A stretch of DNA of 64,000 nucleotides from contig NZ_LQMW01000008.1 in the NCBI RefSeq assembly GCF_001541925.1, forward strand, positions 62,001 to 126,000. Reading direction: 5' to 3'. The position numbers and the translations under genes were made by a program. The notes below the pieces were generated by a model that made no database searches, was not told where the DNA came from, and was given only the letters and a program-made list of their open reading frames with translations. Below, in pieces: positions 25,376-33,900 of the stretch; positions within the stretch are counted from its first letter, which is position 1, and each line of letters opens with the position of its first letter. This stretch comes from Nitrosopumilus sp. Nsub. GTDB taxonomy: Archaea; Thermoproteota; Nitrososphaeria; Nitrososphaerales; Nitrosopumilaceae.

Positions 25376-26662
25376 ATGATAGATACCGGTGATACCGCAT
25401 GGATGTTAATTGCAGGATGTTTAGTATTGTTAATGATTCCTGCACTTGGCTTGTTTGAATCTGGTTTATTGAGAAAAAAAAATACAGTTTCAATTTTCAT
25501 GCAAATATTTTTTGGAATGTCATTACTTAGTGTAATGTGGTTTGTATTCGGATTTAGTCTTTCGTTTGGTCCTTCAACAACTGGTATTATAGGAAATCTT
25601 GATTGGTCATTTTTGAAAGGCATTCCTTGGGATGCTCCATTAGAACAATATGCTCCTAGCATTCCTGGTGTACTCTTTGTAAAATTCCAGTTAATGTTTG
25701 CATGTATTACTCCATTATTATTAACAGGAACAATTGCTGAAAGAATGAAATTCAGTTCTTTCATTATTTTCATATCTGCATGGTCGATGCTCATCTACTA
25801 CCCAATCGTTAACATGGTTTGGGGTGGTGGATGGTTAGCACAACTTGGTGTTGTTGACTTTGCTGGTGGCATTGTAATTCACACTACTGTGGGAATGGCC
25901 GCACTCGCCGCTGCTTTGGTACTTGGAAAAAGACGAGGATTTGGTCCGGCAATCAACATTCCCCACAGCATTCCTCTTGCTGTATTAGGTTCTTCATTAT
26001 TATGGCTAGGTTGGTTTGGATTTAATGCAGGTAGTGCATTAGCTTCAGGTGGTGTTGCTGGTAATACTGTAATTGTTACTCACTTAGCATCTTCAGTATC
26101 TGCATTAATTTGGGCAGGTTTATCATGGATGCGAACTGGCAAACCATCAATTGTTGCAACCATTAATGGTGCAATTGCTGGACTTGCTGGAATCACTCCT
26201 GCATCAGGATACATTAGTGTAGAACACTCCTTTGTTCTTGCTATTGCAATTGGTATCTTGTCATATGGTGGTGTTGTACTAATTAGAGATAAATTAAAAA
26301 TTGATGATGCACTTGATGTAAGTTCTGTACACGGAATTGCAGGAATTGTTGGTGCACTTGGAATTGGTATCTTTGCAAGTACTATGATCAACCCATCTGG
26401 TGTTGACGGATTATTGTATGGTGACTATAATCAAATTTGGATTCAAGCAGTTGGTATTGGTGTAGCTGCAGTTATGGGCTTTGGTGGAACATGGATTTTA
26501 TTACAATTAATTAAACATCTAATTGGAATTCGTGTTGAGCCTGAAGAGGAAGACATTGGTTTAGATATTAGTGAACATGCTGAAGCAGCTTATTCTGATG
26601 AAGAAGAGTTCAAACTTCCATATGATGATTTTAAACAATCATCTAAGAAAAATAAAAAATAA
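25376..26662 (+). CDS. amt: Ammonium transporter (Amt/Mep/Rh family)
   Basis: Amt conducts ammonium across the membrane. The 428-residue protein has about eleven helices and the pore residues expected of the family: Asp161 and His169 (DFAGGIVIHTTVG) and His319 in VSSVHGIAGIVG, forming the twin-histidine pair. The first-helix motif reads GLFESGLLRKKN, where many relatives have FYGGL. The C-terminal tail is long and acidic and probably cytoplasmic. In an ammonia oxidiser it feeds assimilation or substrate supply. The P-II gene lies divergently upstream. Confidence 0.94.
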   Translation: MIDTGDTAWMLIAGCLVLLMIPALGLFESGLLRKKNTVSIFMQIFFGMSLLSVMWFVFGFSLSFGPSTTGIIGNLDWSFLKGIPWDAPLEQYAPSIPGVLFVKFQLMFACITPLLLTGTIAERMKFSSFIIFISAWSMLIYYPIVNMVWGGGWLAQLGVVDFAGGIVIHTTVGMAALAAALVLGKRRGFGPAINIPHSIPLAVLGSSLLWLGWFGFNAGSALASGGVAGNTVIVTHLASSVSALIWAGLSWMRTGKPSIVATINGAIAGLAGITPASGYISVEHSFVLAIAIGILSYGGVVLIRDKLKIDDALDVSSVHGIAGIVGALGIGIFASTMINPSGVDGLLYGDYNQIWIQAVGIGVAAVMGFGGTWILLQLIKHLIGIRVEPEEEDIGLDISEHAEAAYSDEEEFKLPYDDFKQSSKKNKK

Positions 26663-26710
26663 TTTTTGATTTTTTATGACTGATGAAAAAGAATATGAAG
26701 AGAGGCCTGA

Positions 26711-27103
26711 ATGGGAATGGTTGAAGAAGTAACAACAAAACCAAATTATGAAAAACTTTGTTCAAAAATTTTAAACTCTGGTGAACATATTAGATTCGCT
26801 GGATTCGTAAATGATAAATCAAAAATTTTACACAGTGAACAAAAAGATAATCTTGATCCTCTTTTATCAGATCATGAAATTGCAATGTCTATTCATTATA
26901 CATTAGAGAGATGGAGAAAAGCACAAAACTTTACATTTCGTTTAGGAAAAGAAAGACTAACTTTTACTGAATACGATCATGTAACATTAGTTACAATTCC
27001 GTTTAAAGGAACTTTATTGCTAGTAAGTACCGAACCTAGAATAAATTATGATCCTATTGTTGAAAAAATTAATTCTATCTTAACTGATTGGGAGAAAATT
27101 TAG
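26711..27103 (+). CDS. Small protein with a roadblock/profilin-like look
   Basis: A 130-residue soluble protein alternating helix and strand: KLCSKILNSGEHIRFAGFVN, a charged loop, then KERLTFTEYDHVTLVTIPFK and TLLLVSTEPRINYDPIVEKI. The pattern is reminiscent of roadblock/LC7 or profilin-like folds common as small sensors in archaea, but this assignment is weak. An ATG six bases further (MVEEV) is an alternative start. It lies one base before the FNR-type reductase gene, so they are probably co-transcribed. Confidence 0.55.
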   Translation: MGMVEEVTTKPNYEKLCSKILNSGEHIRFAGFVNDKSKILHSEQKDNLDPLLSDHEIAMSIHYTLERWRKAQNFTFRLGKERLTFTEYDHVTLVTIPFKGTLLLVSTEPRINYDPIVEKINSILTDWEKI

Positions 27104-27104
27104 T

Positions 27105-27926
27105 GTGGAAAATGGGACTATTAGTTACACTCAATTATTGAGAGAAGATTTAGGCATTTTTCGTGTTACACCTGATGACAAAGTTCCTGATTTTAAGGCA
27201 GGTCAATTTTTAACTCTTGGGTTACCTTTAGATAGTAAAATTGTAAATCGAGCTTATTCTATTACATCTTCGCCTCAAAACAAAAGTTTCTTTGAATTTG
27301 TTATTAGATGGGTTAGACGTCCTCTTCCTGGAAGGCTAACTACTTTATTATTTAATGCAAAAGAAGGTGATAAAATTAGTTGGGCAAAACCTGCAGGTAA
27401 TCTAACTATTAATGATACATTGCCAAACGGTGAAAAAGACAATAGAAGAATTGTCTGCATTGGCGGTGGAACAGGATTGGCACCTTTTGTCAGTTTTGCA
27501 CAACATCTTCATGACACAAACGACAAAAGAGAGATCGTTGTCTTGCATGGTGCAAGTTACGTTGATGAGTTAAATTACAAACAACTCTTAACTGATTTAG
27601 AAAATGAAAGTATTGATAGAGGTAAGGACAAATGGAATTTCAAATATAGAGCAGCAATCAGTAGACCTGATGAATGGACTAATCGTTCATGGATTGGTCA
27701 TAAAGGTAGAATTGAACAGTTTTTGAGACCTACTGATAGTGGTAAATCTGCTCTTGAAGAATTGGTGGGGGAAAAAATAACTAAAGAAAATACAATTTTC
27801 TATGTTTGTGGTTGGCAAGGAACCATTGATGGAACTATGGATTATCTAACAAACAAAAATTTTGTTACTGAAAAAAATAAGCGTGAAGACGGAAGTTTTG
27901 AAGTTAAATTCGAATCTTATGGATAA
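27105..27926 (+). CDS. Ferredoxin/flavodoxin-NADP+ reductase-type flavoprotein
   Basis: A 273-residue FNR-superfamily protein with a GTG start just after the preceding stop. The FAD-binding domain holds RAYSITSSP, and LPGRLTTLLFNAKEGDKI follows; the NAD(P) domain holds CIGGGTGLAPFVSF, and the C-terminal motif is FYVCGWQGTIDG. Such enzymes move electrons between NADPH and ferredoxin. Ammonia oxidisers need reverse flow to make NADPH, so that is a reasonable role, but direction and partner are inference. Confidence 0.85.
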   Translation: MENGTISYTQLLREDLGIFRVTPDDKVPDFKAGQFLTLGLPLDSKIVNRAYSITSSPQNKSFFEFVIRWVRRPLPGRLTTLLFNAKEGDKISWAKPAGNLTINDTLPNGEKDNRRIVCIGGGTGLAPFVSFAQHLHDTNDKREIVVLHGASYVDELNYKQLLTDLENESIDRGKDKWNFKYRAAISRPDEWTNRSWIGHKGRIEQFLRPTDSGKSALEELVGEKITKENTIFYVCGWQGTIDGTMDYLTNKNFVTEKNKREDGSFEVKFESYG

Positions 27927-27973
27927 ATTTTACAATTATTTGATTATCATTTCTATAATTGTAAAAAATCACT

Positions 27974-28591
27974 ATGTTTAAAAACATCTATGATTTTCAT
28001 CAAATTATGAAAAAAATTGAAGCTGTAATTAATCGAAAAAATTATCCTTCAATTCGTCAAAAATTAGATGCTTTAGGTATAGATATTATTGATAAACGAA
28101 ATTTAGAAGATAGTAAATTTGTAAGTCAATCAAAAGGTTCCAGAGTAGGTGGATCTTCTCTTAGATCTACAATGCTTGCAAAAATTGAATTGGCAATGAC
28201 TGATAAACAGGCAAGAAATGTAATAGACATAATTTCCAAAAATTCGGGACTCCCAAAATCTTCTCCAAGTAAAATTTTTGTCTTTGAAATGCAGGAATCT
28301 ATTGAACTCAATTCTCTTAAAGGTGAATCTGATGTTGAAATAGATAATGAAGAGGAAAAACAATTTTCTGTAGCCCCTAAATTTGTGACTAAACGTAATA
28401 GATTAGTTCCACTTCAAAAAAGAACTTTGTACAACTTAGAACAATACTATGACAAACATAGTGATGTTTTAGCATCTGATTATAGAATTCGTTCCTTTAG
28501 TGATTTTGTTAATTATTGTATTATGAAATATTTACCTACACTTGATAAACAACTAAAGAACCAATCAATTCTTTATGAAGATGTTTTATAA
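27974..28591 (+). CDS. Divergent P-II-like domain fused to a C-terminal domain
   Basis: Residues 12-115 follow the P-II plan: KKIEAVINRKN, a helix (YPSIRQKLDALGI), a strand (DIIDKRN), a short Ser/Gly loop in the T-loop position, MLAKIELAMTDKQARNVIDI, and KIFVFEMQESIEL. The usual GRG motif is missing. An acidic linker leads to a second region (residues ~135-205; LVPLQKRTLYNLEQYYDKH and RIRSFSDFVNYCIMKYL) that looks helical and is not part of P-II. The gene is 2.7 kb from glnK and 1.3 kb past amt. ATG 28007 (residue 12) is an alternative start. It may be a second nitrogen or energy sensor. Confidence 0.6.
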   Translation: MFKNIYDFHQIMKKIEAVINRKNYPSIRQKLDALGIDIIDKRNLEDSKFVSQSKGSRVGGSSLRSTMLAKIELAMTDKQARNVIDIISKNSGLPKSSPSKIFVFEMQESIELNSLKGESDVEIDNEEEKQFSVAPKFVTKRNRLVPLQKRTLYNLEQYYDKHSDVLASDYRIRSFSDFVNYCIMKYLPTLDKQLKNQSILYEDVL

Positions 28592-28618
28592 TTAAAAATT
28601 ATTTTTGCTTTTACTATC

Positions 28619-28957
28619 TTATTTTGTATTATTATCTAATGTAACTTCAATTGCTACTCTTTTTTCATTAGCTCTGTCTTCTCCTGGATATTTTAATTGA
28701 GAAATTTTTTCATTTAATTTTTCATCAGTTACACATGATGCTTTTCCAGTAAATTCCACGTTGTTATATTGAATTATCACTTCTGAGTTTGTAATTGCAT
28801 TTTGAAACCAATCCCCATCAGGGCGATGTCTTGAAAAATAGATTTTTTCATTATATTTTACAGCCCTTAACCATACTGAATGACGTTTACCTGTTTTTCT
28901 TCCTTTTGTAACTAAAATTGGTCGAAATCGTTCTTCATTGATTTCCATGCTAATCAT
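28619..28957 (-). CDS. Nitroreductase/F420-dependent reductase-like protein
   Basis: A 112-residue split-barrel protein. RPILVTKGRKTGKRHSVWLR resembles the TTGRKTGK segment of the deazaflavin (F420)-dependent nitroreductase family (DUF385/PNPOx-like), followed by the strand YNEKIYFSRH and the loop PDGDWFQNAITNSEVII. It probably binds F420 or flavin as a dimer. The substrate is unknown. ATG 28946-28948 (MEINEE) is an alternative start. It is convergent with the P-II-like fusion gene. Confidence 0.7.
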   Translation of the reverse strand: MISMEINEERFRPILVTKGRKTGKRHSVWLRAVKYNEKIYFSRHRPDGDWFQNAITNSEVIIQYNNVEFTGKASCVTDEKLNEKISQLKYPGEDRANEKRVAIEVTLDNNTK

Positions 28958-29035
28958 ACTCTGTCAAGTAATTTAACCCCATTGATAGAAATTTCTAATA
29001 TTTGATATGATAAGGAAATTTTGTAATTTAGAAGC

Positions 29036-29488
29036 ATGTCAGTGAAATTAGAAGGAATGCCTGAGAACATAGCCACAGCTGATACCTTTACTGGAAAAAA
29101 AGTAATTGATAGAGAAGGAATTCAATACGGAAAGGTTAAACACATACATATTCACCAAGACTCACTTTCTGTATCTGGTGTAACAATACATCAAGGATTC
29201 AACAAAGATTATTTCCTTTCTCATGATTACATCGATAAATTTTCTGATGAGCAACTACTTCTTAGTAGACCTCCTGTCAGAACTGGAATTCCAGTAGTAG
29301 ATATTGATAGTCATAAAATCGGAAAAGTCAAAAGATTACACAAACATCCAGACACCAATGAATTGGAATCAATCGAAGTTAGTCATGGTTTGATGCATTC
29401 AAAAATCTTATCCAAATCTGAAATTTGGGGAATAGGTGAAAAAATCATTTTAAGAATGACTAAAGAAGAATTCAAAAATCTTGAATAA
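29036..29488 (+). CDS. Tandem PRC-barrel domain protein
   Basis: A 150-residue protein of two PRC-barrel-like repeats. The first is FTGKKVIDREGIQYGKVKHI and the second GIPVVDIDSHKIGKVKRLHK; both share the pattern of a strand, a turn with a small residue, and GKVK. Single PRC barrels occur in RimM and photosynthetic reaction centres; archaeal stand-alone forms bind RNA or protein partners, mostly of unknown role. No membrane segment is present. Confidence 0.7.
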   Translation: MSVKLEGMPENIATADTFTGKKVIDREGIQYGKVKHIHIHQDSLSVSGVTIHQGFNKDYFLSHDYIDKFSDEQLLLSRPPVRTGIPVVDIDSHKIGKVKRLHKHPDTNELESIEVSHGLMHSKILSKSEIWGIGEKIILRMTKEEFKNLE

Positions 29489-29515
29489 TTCTTTAAAATT
29501 CTTTTTTATTATTTT

Positions 29516-29608
29516 CTATTTTTTTGCACATTTTTCACAAACAGGACTTCCATCCTTTAATGTGATTTCTACATTTGATGAGTGGCATTTTTGACATAAT
29601 CCTTTCAT
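29516..29608 (-). CDS. Thirty-residue zinc-ribbon mini-protein
   Basis: A short open frame from ATG 29606-29608 to TAG 29516-29518. Four cysteines are arranged as CQKC and CEKC about 18 residues apart, with a beta-like middle (NVEITLKDGSPV), a minimal zinc ribbon. The spacing and lack of any other explanation for this 200-base gap support it as a real gene. Role unknown; such mini-ribbons often bind RNA, DNA or a protein complex. Confidence 0.55.
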   Translation of the reverse strand: MKGLCQKCHSSNVEITLKDGSPVCEKCAKK

Positions 29609-29702
29609 AAGTCATATCCATCAAATACTCTTTTTAAATTTTGTATGATTTGTTCATGTTCTAATACTTAGCAATTTATAATTCCCACATGAGATCAGAT
29701 CG

Positions 29703-30701
29703 TTGTATTCAATAGAAACAAAATCACTAACAAAATCATTTGGAGATTTAGTAGCTGTGAATGATATTTCTTTTTCAGTTGAAAAAGGAGAAATTTTTGG
29801 ATTCTTGGGACCAAATGGAGCTGGTAAAAGTACTACTATGATGATCTTTACTACTTTACTAAAACCCACAAATGGAAATGCGTTTGTTGGAGGTTTTGAT
29901 GTAATAAAAAATTCTAAACAAGTTCGAGAAAATATTGGATTTGTACAACAAGAAACTACTGTTGATGAATATCTATCTGGGCGTGAAAATCTCTTATTAC
30001 AAGCAAAATTAAACCATATCCCAAAAAATGAAATCAATCAAAGGATTGATGAAGTTTTAGATTTGATTGAACTTTCAGATAAACAAGATGAATCTGTAGT
30101 TACATACTCTGGAGGAATGAGAAAGAGATTAGATATTGCTGGAGGTCTTTTACATCATCCAAGAGTTTTGTTTTTAGATGAACCTACTGTAGGATTAGAT
30201 ATTCAAACTAGAAGAAAAATTTGGCAATATATTAAAAAAATTCATACACAATTTGACATGACAATTTTTCTTACAACTCACTATATGGAAGAAGCAGATA
30301 GTCTATGTGATAGGATTGGAATTATAGATCATGGAAAAATCCAAGTAATTGATACTCCTAAAAATATGAAAAATGATCTTGGTAATGAAATAATCTCATT
30401 AGTCATTGAAAGTAATAGTAATTATGATTCATTTTTACAAGAACTTAAAAAAATTGAATTTATTAAAAAAATTAATGAGGCTGGTTCAAAATTAACTCTT
30501 TTCACTTCAAATGGCACTGAAGTAATTCCTAAAATTTTCCAAATATCTTCAGAACTTGGAATCAAAATCAAATCTATTTCTTTAACTCAACCAACACTTG
30601 ATGATGTCTTCATTTCTTATACTGGACATGAAATTCGAGATGATGATTCAAAATATAACAGAAGACGTGAACATGCAAAAATGAAGAGATTACGACAATG
30701 A
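29703..30701 (+). CDS. ABC-2 type exporter, ATP-binding protein
   Basis: A 332-residue ATPase of the DrrA/NodI type. Walker A is GPNGAGKST (in FGFLGPNGAGKSTTM), the signature is YSGGMRKRLDIAGGL, and Walker B is LFLDEPTVGLD, followed by the switch histidine in FLTTHYMEEAD. A C-terminal regulatory region extends past residue 230. The start is TTG 29703. The stop overlaps the permease start by four bases (ATGA). Substrates may be lipids, sugars or drugs; none can be read. Confidence 0.9.
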   Translation: MYSIETKSLTKSFGDLVAVNDISFSVEKGEIFGFLGPNGAGKSTTMMIFTTLLKPTNGNAFVGGFDVIKNSKQVRENIGFVQQETTVDEYLSGRENLLLQAKLNHIPKNEINQRIDEVLDLIELSDKQDESVVTYSGGMRKRLDIAGGLLHHPRVLFLDEPTVGLDIQTRRKIWQYIKKIHTQFDMTIFLTTHYMEEADSLCDRIGIIDHGKIQVIDTPKNMKNDLGNEIISLVIESNSNYDSFLQELKKIEFIKKINEAGSKLTLFTSNGTEVIPKIFQISSELGIKIKSISLTQPTLDDVFISYTGHEIRDDDSKYNRRREHAKMKRLRQ

Positions 30702-31483
30702 ACACAATAGCATATGATGCATACACTATTTTTTGGAGAGAGTTAAAGAGATACAAAAAATCTCGAAGTGGAGTTTTAATCCGATTAATTCAACCTGCAA
30801 TTTGGATTATTGTTGTTGGAAATATTTTTTCAGAAACTCAGCCTCTAATTCAATCTGTAGGATTTGAAGGTGAATATATTGAATTTATGGCGCCTGGTGT
30901 AATTATTCTAACTGCTATTTTTACTAGTATTTTTGGTGGTGTGAATACTCTGTGGGATAGAAGATATGGTTTTATGAATAAGGCATTGACTTCTCCAATT
31001 TCACGATCAGCAATTGCAATTGGAAAAATGTCTGCAATTTCTTTAATTGCAGCTTTACAAGCAAGTTTGATTATTGGAATAGCATTAGCAATCGGTGTAA
31101 CTTTTCCAAATCCTTTGATGATAATTCCTATTATGGGGATTGTAATTTTATTTTCATTAGGATTTTCTGGAATTTCTGTAACATTAGCAGCCACTGCAAA
31201 ATCACAAGAAACGTTTTGGGGAATGATCAATTTACTTGGTATGCCGTTATTCATGTTGAGTCCCGCATTATTCCCATTGGAATTATTGCCTGATTGGCTT
31301 GCAGTAGTAGCAAAACTAAATCCTGTCACTTATACTATTTTGTTAGTTAGAGAATTAATGACAGGAGTTTCTGAGGGTGGTGTTCCTATACTGATTAGTG
31401 TTGGTGTAATTTTTGCATTTGTTGTTGCAATGGTTGGTATTGCAAGTTATGTTTTCACTAGGGAAGTAAACAAACCATTTTAG
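30698..31483 (+). CDS. ABC-2 type exporter, permease
   Basis: A 261-residue permease with six predicted helices, starting in the last bases of the ATPase gene. The N-terminal FWRELKRYKKSRSGVLIRLI contains the cytoplasmic coupling stretch, and LFPLELLPDWLAVVAKLNPV, then TYTILLVRE, is the ABC-2 permease signature. With the preceding gene it forms a homodimeric exporter. A similar ATPase/permease pair occurs at 54953-56642. Confidence 0.88.
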   Translation: MNTIAYDAYTIFWRELKRYKKSRSGVLIRLIQPAIWIIVVGNIFSETQPLIQSVGFEGEYIEFMAPGVIILTAIFTSIFGGVNTLWDRRYGFMNKALTSPISRSAIAIGKMSAISLIAALQASLIIGIALAIGVTFPNPLMIIPIMGIVILFSLGFSGISVTLAATAKSQETFWGMINLLGMPLFMLSPALFPLELLPDWLAVVAKLNPVTYTILLVRELMTGVSEGGVPILISVGVIFAFVVAMVGIASYVFTREVNKPF

Positions 31484-31485
31484 AA

Positions 31486-32943
31486 TTAAGGAAATCCTAT
31501 AGATTCTAACAAAATTGAATCAATTTTAGAAATATCTACTCTACTTTGTTCCATAGAATCTCTTTTTCTAATTGTTACTGTATTGTCTTCTAATGTTTGA
31601 TGATCAACTGTGATTGCAAAAGGAGCACCAATTTCATCTAATCTTCTATATCTTCTACCAATTGCACCTGAATGATCCAAAAATGCGTCACATTTTCTTT
31701 TAATGTTAAGAAAAATTTCATCTGTTTTTTCTTTTAATCCATCTTTTTTAACTAATGATAAGATTCCAACATGAACTGGAGATAAATATGGTTTTAATGA
31801 TAAAACCATACGTTCGTGTTCTTCATCATTTTTTAATGAATGTTCTAAAATTGTATATAGACTCCTATCAATTCCCATAGAAATTTCAAATACATGTGGT
31901 AAAACTTTTTCATCATTATCCATCACTTCAAATTTTTCTTTACTCATATTTGCATGGCTGGACAAGTCATAATCTGATCTATAATTACATGCTACAAGTT
32001 CAAGCCAACCAATTGTTGTTTCAACTTCAAAATCAAATGCAACTTCAGCATAGAAAGCTTTTTCCTTATTTCCTAATTTTCTAAATCTACTTTTTGAAAT
32101 ATCAATTCCTGTTTTTTCATAAAATTCAGTTAAAATTCCTAAATAATATGCCACAAATTTATTCGGAACAGTACCTGATTCTAAAGCCTCTTTACAAGTC
32201 ATAGAAATTGGTTTGTCATCTGTTTGAACTCTAATTACTGTTTTTTCTACTTCTGCAAATTTCTCAACACTATCTAATTTAGTTGGGTTACAAAATACTT
32301 CGATTTCTGCTTGATAAAATTCTCTTAAACGAAGTAAGCTCTGTCTAGGTGCAATTTCATTTCTAAAACTTTTTCCAACTTGAGCAATTCCTAACGGCAG
32401 TTTTCCTCTCATAGTTTTGAAAAGTCTAGGGAAATCAACAAATATTGATTGACATGTTTCAGGTCTGAGATATGCTTCTTCTTCTTGAGGACCAATACCA
32501 ACTTTAAACATCATATTGAATTTTTTTGTTGAACTAAAATCACCTTTACATTTTGGGCATTGTATTTTATTTTCTTTAATTGCATTATCAAATTCAATTA
32601 AATCTGCACTTTCAGGAATCTCAATACCTGCAATTTCAGCAATTGTTCTATCTGCTCTAAATGTTGAATTACATTTTGTACATTTTATTATCGGATCTGC
32701 AAAATTACCTAAATGACCTGATGCCTCAAAAACTGATTTAGACATAATTTGTGAACCATCAATTTCCATCATTCCATCCCTTCGGATTAATTCTCTTCTC
32801 CATAATTCAAGAAATTTATTTTTTAAACTAACGCCGGATGGTCCATATTCCCAAAAACCAGCATTTGCATCTGAATAAACTTCACAGCTTGGAAAATAAA
32901 ATCCTCGTTCAAGTGCTAATTTCATAACTTCTTCATAATTCAT
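31486..32943 (-). CDS. glyS: Glycyl-tRNA synthetase (dimeric type)
   Basis: GlyRS charges tRNA-Gly. This 485-residue protein is the alpha2 archaeal/eukaryotic type: the N-terminal motif 1 region follows FYFPSCEVYSDANAGFWEYG, motif 2 is RNEIAPRQSLLRLREFYQAE, and motif 3 lies at FEISMGIDRSLYTILEH. An inserted zinc-ribbon-like region has CTKCNSTF and CPKCKGDF. The anticodon-binding domain is at the C-terminus. One tRNA-Gly gene lies at 40497-40570. Confidence 0.94.
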   Translation of the reverse strand: MNYEEVMKLALERGFYFPSCEVYSDANAGFWEYGPSGVSLKNKFLELWRRELIRRDGMMEIDGSQIMSKSVFEASGHLGNFADPIIKCTKCNSTFRADRTIAEIAGIEIPESADLIEFDNAIKENKIQCPKCKGDFSSTKKFNMMFKVGIGPQEEEAYLRPETCQSIFVDFPRLFKTMRGKLPLGIAQVGKSFRNEIAPRQSLLRLREFYQAEIEVFCNPTKLDSVEKFAEVEKTVIRVQTDDKPISMTCKEALESGTVPNKFVAYYLGILTEFYEKTGIDISKSRFRKLGNKEKAFYAEVAFDFEVETTIGWLELVACNYRSDYDLSSHANMSKEKFEVMDNDEKVLPHVFEISMGIDRSLYTILEHSLKNDEEHERMVLSLKPYLSPVHVGILSLVKKDGLKEKTDEIFLNIKRKCDAFLDHSGAIGRRYRRLDEIGAPFAITVDHQTLEDNTVTIRKRDSMEQSRVDISKIDSILLESIGFP

Positions 32944-32974
32944 TATTCATTTACCTCAATAATCGTATACATTT

Positions 32975-33814
32975 CTATGCATACCCTTTTGCTATTTTGA
33001 CATTCTCAAAATCATCTCTATCATCATCAATTGGTGTTTCTAAAATTATTGGAATTTTTTTCTTGTTTGCAAATTTAACAACAGATTTTATTCCTTCTTC
33101 ACCTATTCCTCCTAATCCTAAATGATAATGCCTGTCAAGATTGCATCCAATTTCTCCTCTTGCATCGTTTAAATGAAGAATTTTCAAATTTTTAACTCCA
33201 ACATGTTTGTCAAATTCTTTAAAAGTTTCTTTTACTTTGTCTTCTGTACGTAAATCATATCCTGCAACAAATGCATGACACGTATCTAGACAAACACCAA
33301 ATTTTTTTTCTGGTTTCAATTGTTTAAAAATTTCACCAAGCTGCTGAAAATCTGAACCAACAGAATTTTTTTGCCCTGCAGTATTTTCTAGTAAAATTTT
33401 AACATCATTTTTTGTTTGACCAGCTTTTGTTAGGGCTTTAACTAATTTTTTAATTCCAGCTTCTTCTCCAGTTCCTAAATGACTACCAAGATGTGTTACC
33501 AAATATGGTATTCCTAGTTGTGCACATCTTTCAACTTCATTAATCAATGTTTTAACTGATTTTTCAAACCCATCATCTTTTGGAGTAGCTAAATTTGGTA
33601 AATATGGCATATGTGCACATGTTGCCAATCTATCAATTTTACTTGCTTTTAGTTTTGATTTGAATAAGTCAATATCCTCTTTTGTTAGATCCTTTGCATG
33701 CCATCCTCTTGGATTTCTTGTAAAAATCTGAAATGCAGAACATTCTCTTTCAACTGCATTATCTACTGATTTATCTATTGAACCAGATATTGAGACATGG
33801 CAACCTACTTGCAT
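32975..33814 (-). CDS. nfo: Endonuclease IV (AP endonuclease)
   Basis: Nfo cuts 5' to abasic sites in base excision repair. The TIM-barrel protein of 279 residues starts with GCHVSISGSIDKSVDNA and contains QIFTRNPRGW, the zinc-ligand strings THLGSHLGTGEEAG, LLENTAGQKNSVGS, CLDTCHAFVAGYD and HLNDARGEIGCNLDRHYHLG, and the final ILETP. All the usual metal ligands appear present. It is 31 bases upstream of glyS on the same strand. Confidence 0.94.
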   Translation of the reverse strand: MQVGCHVSISGSIDKSVDNAVERECSAFQIFTRNPRGWHAKDLTKEDIDLFKSKLKASKIDRLATCAHMPYLPNLATPKDDGFEKSVKTLINEVERCAQLGIPYLVTHLGSHLGTGEEAGIKKLVKALTKAGQTKNDVKILLENTAGQKNSVGSDFQQLGEIFKQLKPEKKFGVCLDTCHAFVAGYDLRTEDKVKETFKEFDKHVGVKNLKILHLNDARGEIGCNLDRHYHLGLGGIGEEGIKSVVKFANKKKIPIILETPIDDDRDDFENVKIAKGYA

Positions 33815-33900
33815 ATTTAATTAATTTCTTAAAACATAATTTAAACCAGCGTTCAAAAATTAAGAACCAGATTTTTATGTAAATTATTCAATTAATAATC

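Noticed and set aside
26676-26732. An 18-residue frame (ATG to TAA) rich in Glu and Trp just after amt
   Set aside because: Very short and overlaps the start of the next gene in another frame; without conservation data it cannot be supported.
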